In this document: positions 62,761 to 64,000 of the stretch, one piece after another | Numbering within the stretch: position 1 is the stretch's first letter | How the letters are laid out: each line of letters starts with the position of its first letter | Assembly: GCA_029834535.1 (NCBI GenBank) | Contig: JAQMWT010000524.1 | Coordinates: 558,001-622,000 of the forward strand | Reading direction: 5' to 3' | DNA length: 64,000 bases | Origin: Chrysophaeum taylorii | Taxonomy: Eukaryota > Sar > Pelagophyceae > Pelagomonadales > Pelagomonadaceae | Notes under the pieces: model-generated | The model's input: only the letters and a program-made list of their open reading frames with translations | Database searches by the model: none | Told to the model about the DNA's origin: nothing | Translations under genes and position numbers: made by a program

Positions 62761-64000
62761 CTTCAATGGCTCCGCAGACCTCTCTGTGCAAACACAAACC
62801 CCTCTGCTCAAAACAGCCATTATTGCCGGTGGACTTCACCAGGAAGGTTTCGACATTTTTCGCAAACGACACGACAAACGCCTAACTGTCGTAGTTACCT
62901 GCGAAATCAACGATATCCTGCGCACCCGTGCGCAACACCTCTTTCCGCATGCCACGCACTATGCGGACCTCAGAAAACTCAATGCCGCACTCCAAACCGG
63001 CAAAATAAGACTCCCTACATTCGACCTCGCAGTTTTTACATTGCCTTGCCAGCATCCGAGTGAATGAAAGAATACGACGGTTATGACACTCCGGTCACCG
63101 CCGACCTCTTTGTCAAATAACAACTCCGCTTCGTTCGTTGCACGCTCCCGACTTATACTAACTAACTAACTAACTTCAGACCTCTCCCGAGCATGGGAGC
63201 CAGGCCGGACCGACAGGAGCCAGTCCGGAATGACGGGCCTGTAGACGAGGAGCGCCGAAAGGTCGGTCGGCGGAGAGTGACCATCAAGCTTGTCGCCATG
63301 CGACGAGGAGACCGCGATGTGACCGACAACCAACTCGTCGATAACCTTCCGTCTTCGCCCCCCGGCCATACCCCGTCCCACTGCGAACGTTCCGGCTGCC
63401 AACCGGCCCGTCCGGGAGGCGAATAGGTGCCAACCTACGCCGGGAGGGCGGATGCCCTCGCAAGGCTCAGGATTCATGAGGCACCGTCCTCCATCGCAAC
63501 CGCAGTCGGCGATCAGGGTAACTTATACCATTGTCGAGAACGTCCCTCCCAACCCCCGAACTCACCACGAGTACGCTCAACTCGCCAAAGGTTATCAGCG
63601 CTTAGGCTACTTCCGCCTTTCCGGCGTCTACAATGCCTCTGCTTTTGGTGATGTCATCAGCAAGACACGTTATCTAGCTGTGTATGCCCGGCACCCGCTC
63701 ACCGGCTACACCCTCGAGAAAACCGCCTCCCCTTGGTTAACCTCGCCTCCGAGCATGGTTCATCTCCTGGATCCCAGTCCCACCATCCCTGACGATCTCT
63801 GGATCGCCAAACCCGTCCTTCGTGGTACAGTGCCCCGTTCTACATTGGACTACTACCAGCACAAGGCCACCTACTCCTACAAGCCCGCAAACGCCTCGAA
63901 ACTCTCGATTTCCGAGAATGCCCGCATCTGCCAAATGCTCGCACGTCTCACCAAGCCCTTCACGGATCTCGGTTTAGATGCCGACGGCACCCCCTACGCC
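62761..64000 (+). pseudogene. Element B C5-cytosine DNA methyltransferase (runs off the window)
   Basis: Motif I region 'LLKTAIIAGGLHQEGF' (62803-62853), motif II-like 'LTVVVTCEIND', then 'HYADLRKLNAAL' and motif IV 'FDLAVFTLPCQHPS' with catalytic Pro-Cys at 63044-63049. After a stop, a frame change and a TAA (63118), the SINE at 63159-63520 interrupts. The other side continues in frame with motif VI 'YTIVENVPPN' (Glu at 63536) and motif VIII-like 'GVYNASAFGDVISKTRYLAV' (63624-63683), open to the window end. There is no start codon in the last part, so it is easy to miss. Motif spacing matches known C5 methyltransferases. Confidence 0.75.
63159..63520 (-). mobile_element. SINE-like element, copy 6 (diverged)
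   Basis: TSD ACTTATAC at 63151-63158 and 63521-63528. Its middle differs from the other copies, so it is older or a different subfamily. Removing 370 bp makes the two DNMT halves meet in frame. Confidence 0.8.

Overview
The window looks like nuclear DNA of a unicellular eukaryote, most likely a photosynthetic microalga; a stramenopile such as a pelagophyte, or a haptophyte, would fit, but I cannot fix the lineage from sequence alone. Reasons: GC-rich, apparently intron-poor eukaryotic genes (ribosome-biogenesis methyltransferase Spb1, a GT29 sialyltransferase-like protein, a carotenoid-isomerase-like oxidoreductase, PH and EF-hand proteins), wide intergenic gaps, and many LTR and non-LTR retroelements. 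No rRNA, tRNA or CRISPR array was found.

Layout. 0-12 kb: a 5' LINE-like scrap, SPB1 (+), then on the minus strand a TPR protein, the GT29 protein, a YHYH-domain protein and a PC-esterase/TBL-like protein, with one SINE-like copy and LINE-like 3' fragments between them. 13.0-21.5 kb: a decayed Ty3/Gypsy element with two ~322 bp LTRs, followed at once by a PH-domain gene. 22.4-30.4 kb: an AAGTTTGRTCA-rich repeat block, a SINE with a perfect 14 bp target-site duplication (TSD), the carotenoid-isomerase-like gene (-), a LINE fragment abutting a Helitron/PIF1-helicase remnant, and an EF-hand gene (+). From 33 kb on I recognise no host gene; nearly everything is nested transposons: a Ty1/Copia element with intact TSD (33.2-39.5 kb, minus), a LINE ORF cut by a truncated Gypsy copy (40.4-42.3 kb), another Copia (42.3-45.8 kb, minus), a ~13 kb Copia-type element A (46.1-59.0 kb, plus) and the start of a related element B (59.7 kb to the window end).

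The most interesting system: elements A and B both carry a C5-cytosine DNA methyltransferase (DNMT) domain placed between the protease and the integrase. In A, motifs I, IV (Pro-Cys), VI, VIII, IX and X are readable in one frame, broken only by two in-frame stops and a SINE with a 6 bp TSD. A second SINE (9 bp TSD), itself holding a LINE fragment (12 bp TSD), lies just after motif X; removing it restores the frame. In B the SINE lies between motif IV and motif VI. The smaller element at 33.2-39.5 kb is an internally deleted relative: it keeps the gag start, an intact RT-RNase H frame and the extra 3' ORF, but has lost protease, DNMT and integrase. It also has a primer-binding site that matches a half initiator-Met tRNA, as in Drosophila copia. 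All these retroelements are broken to some degree, so they are fossils or non-autonomous copies here.
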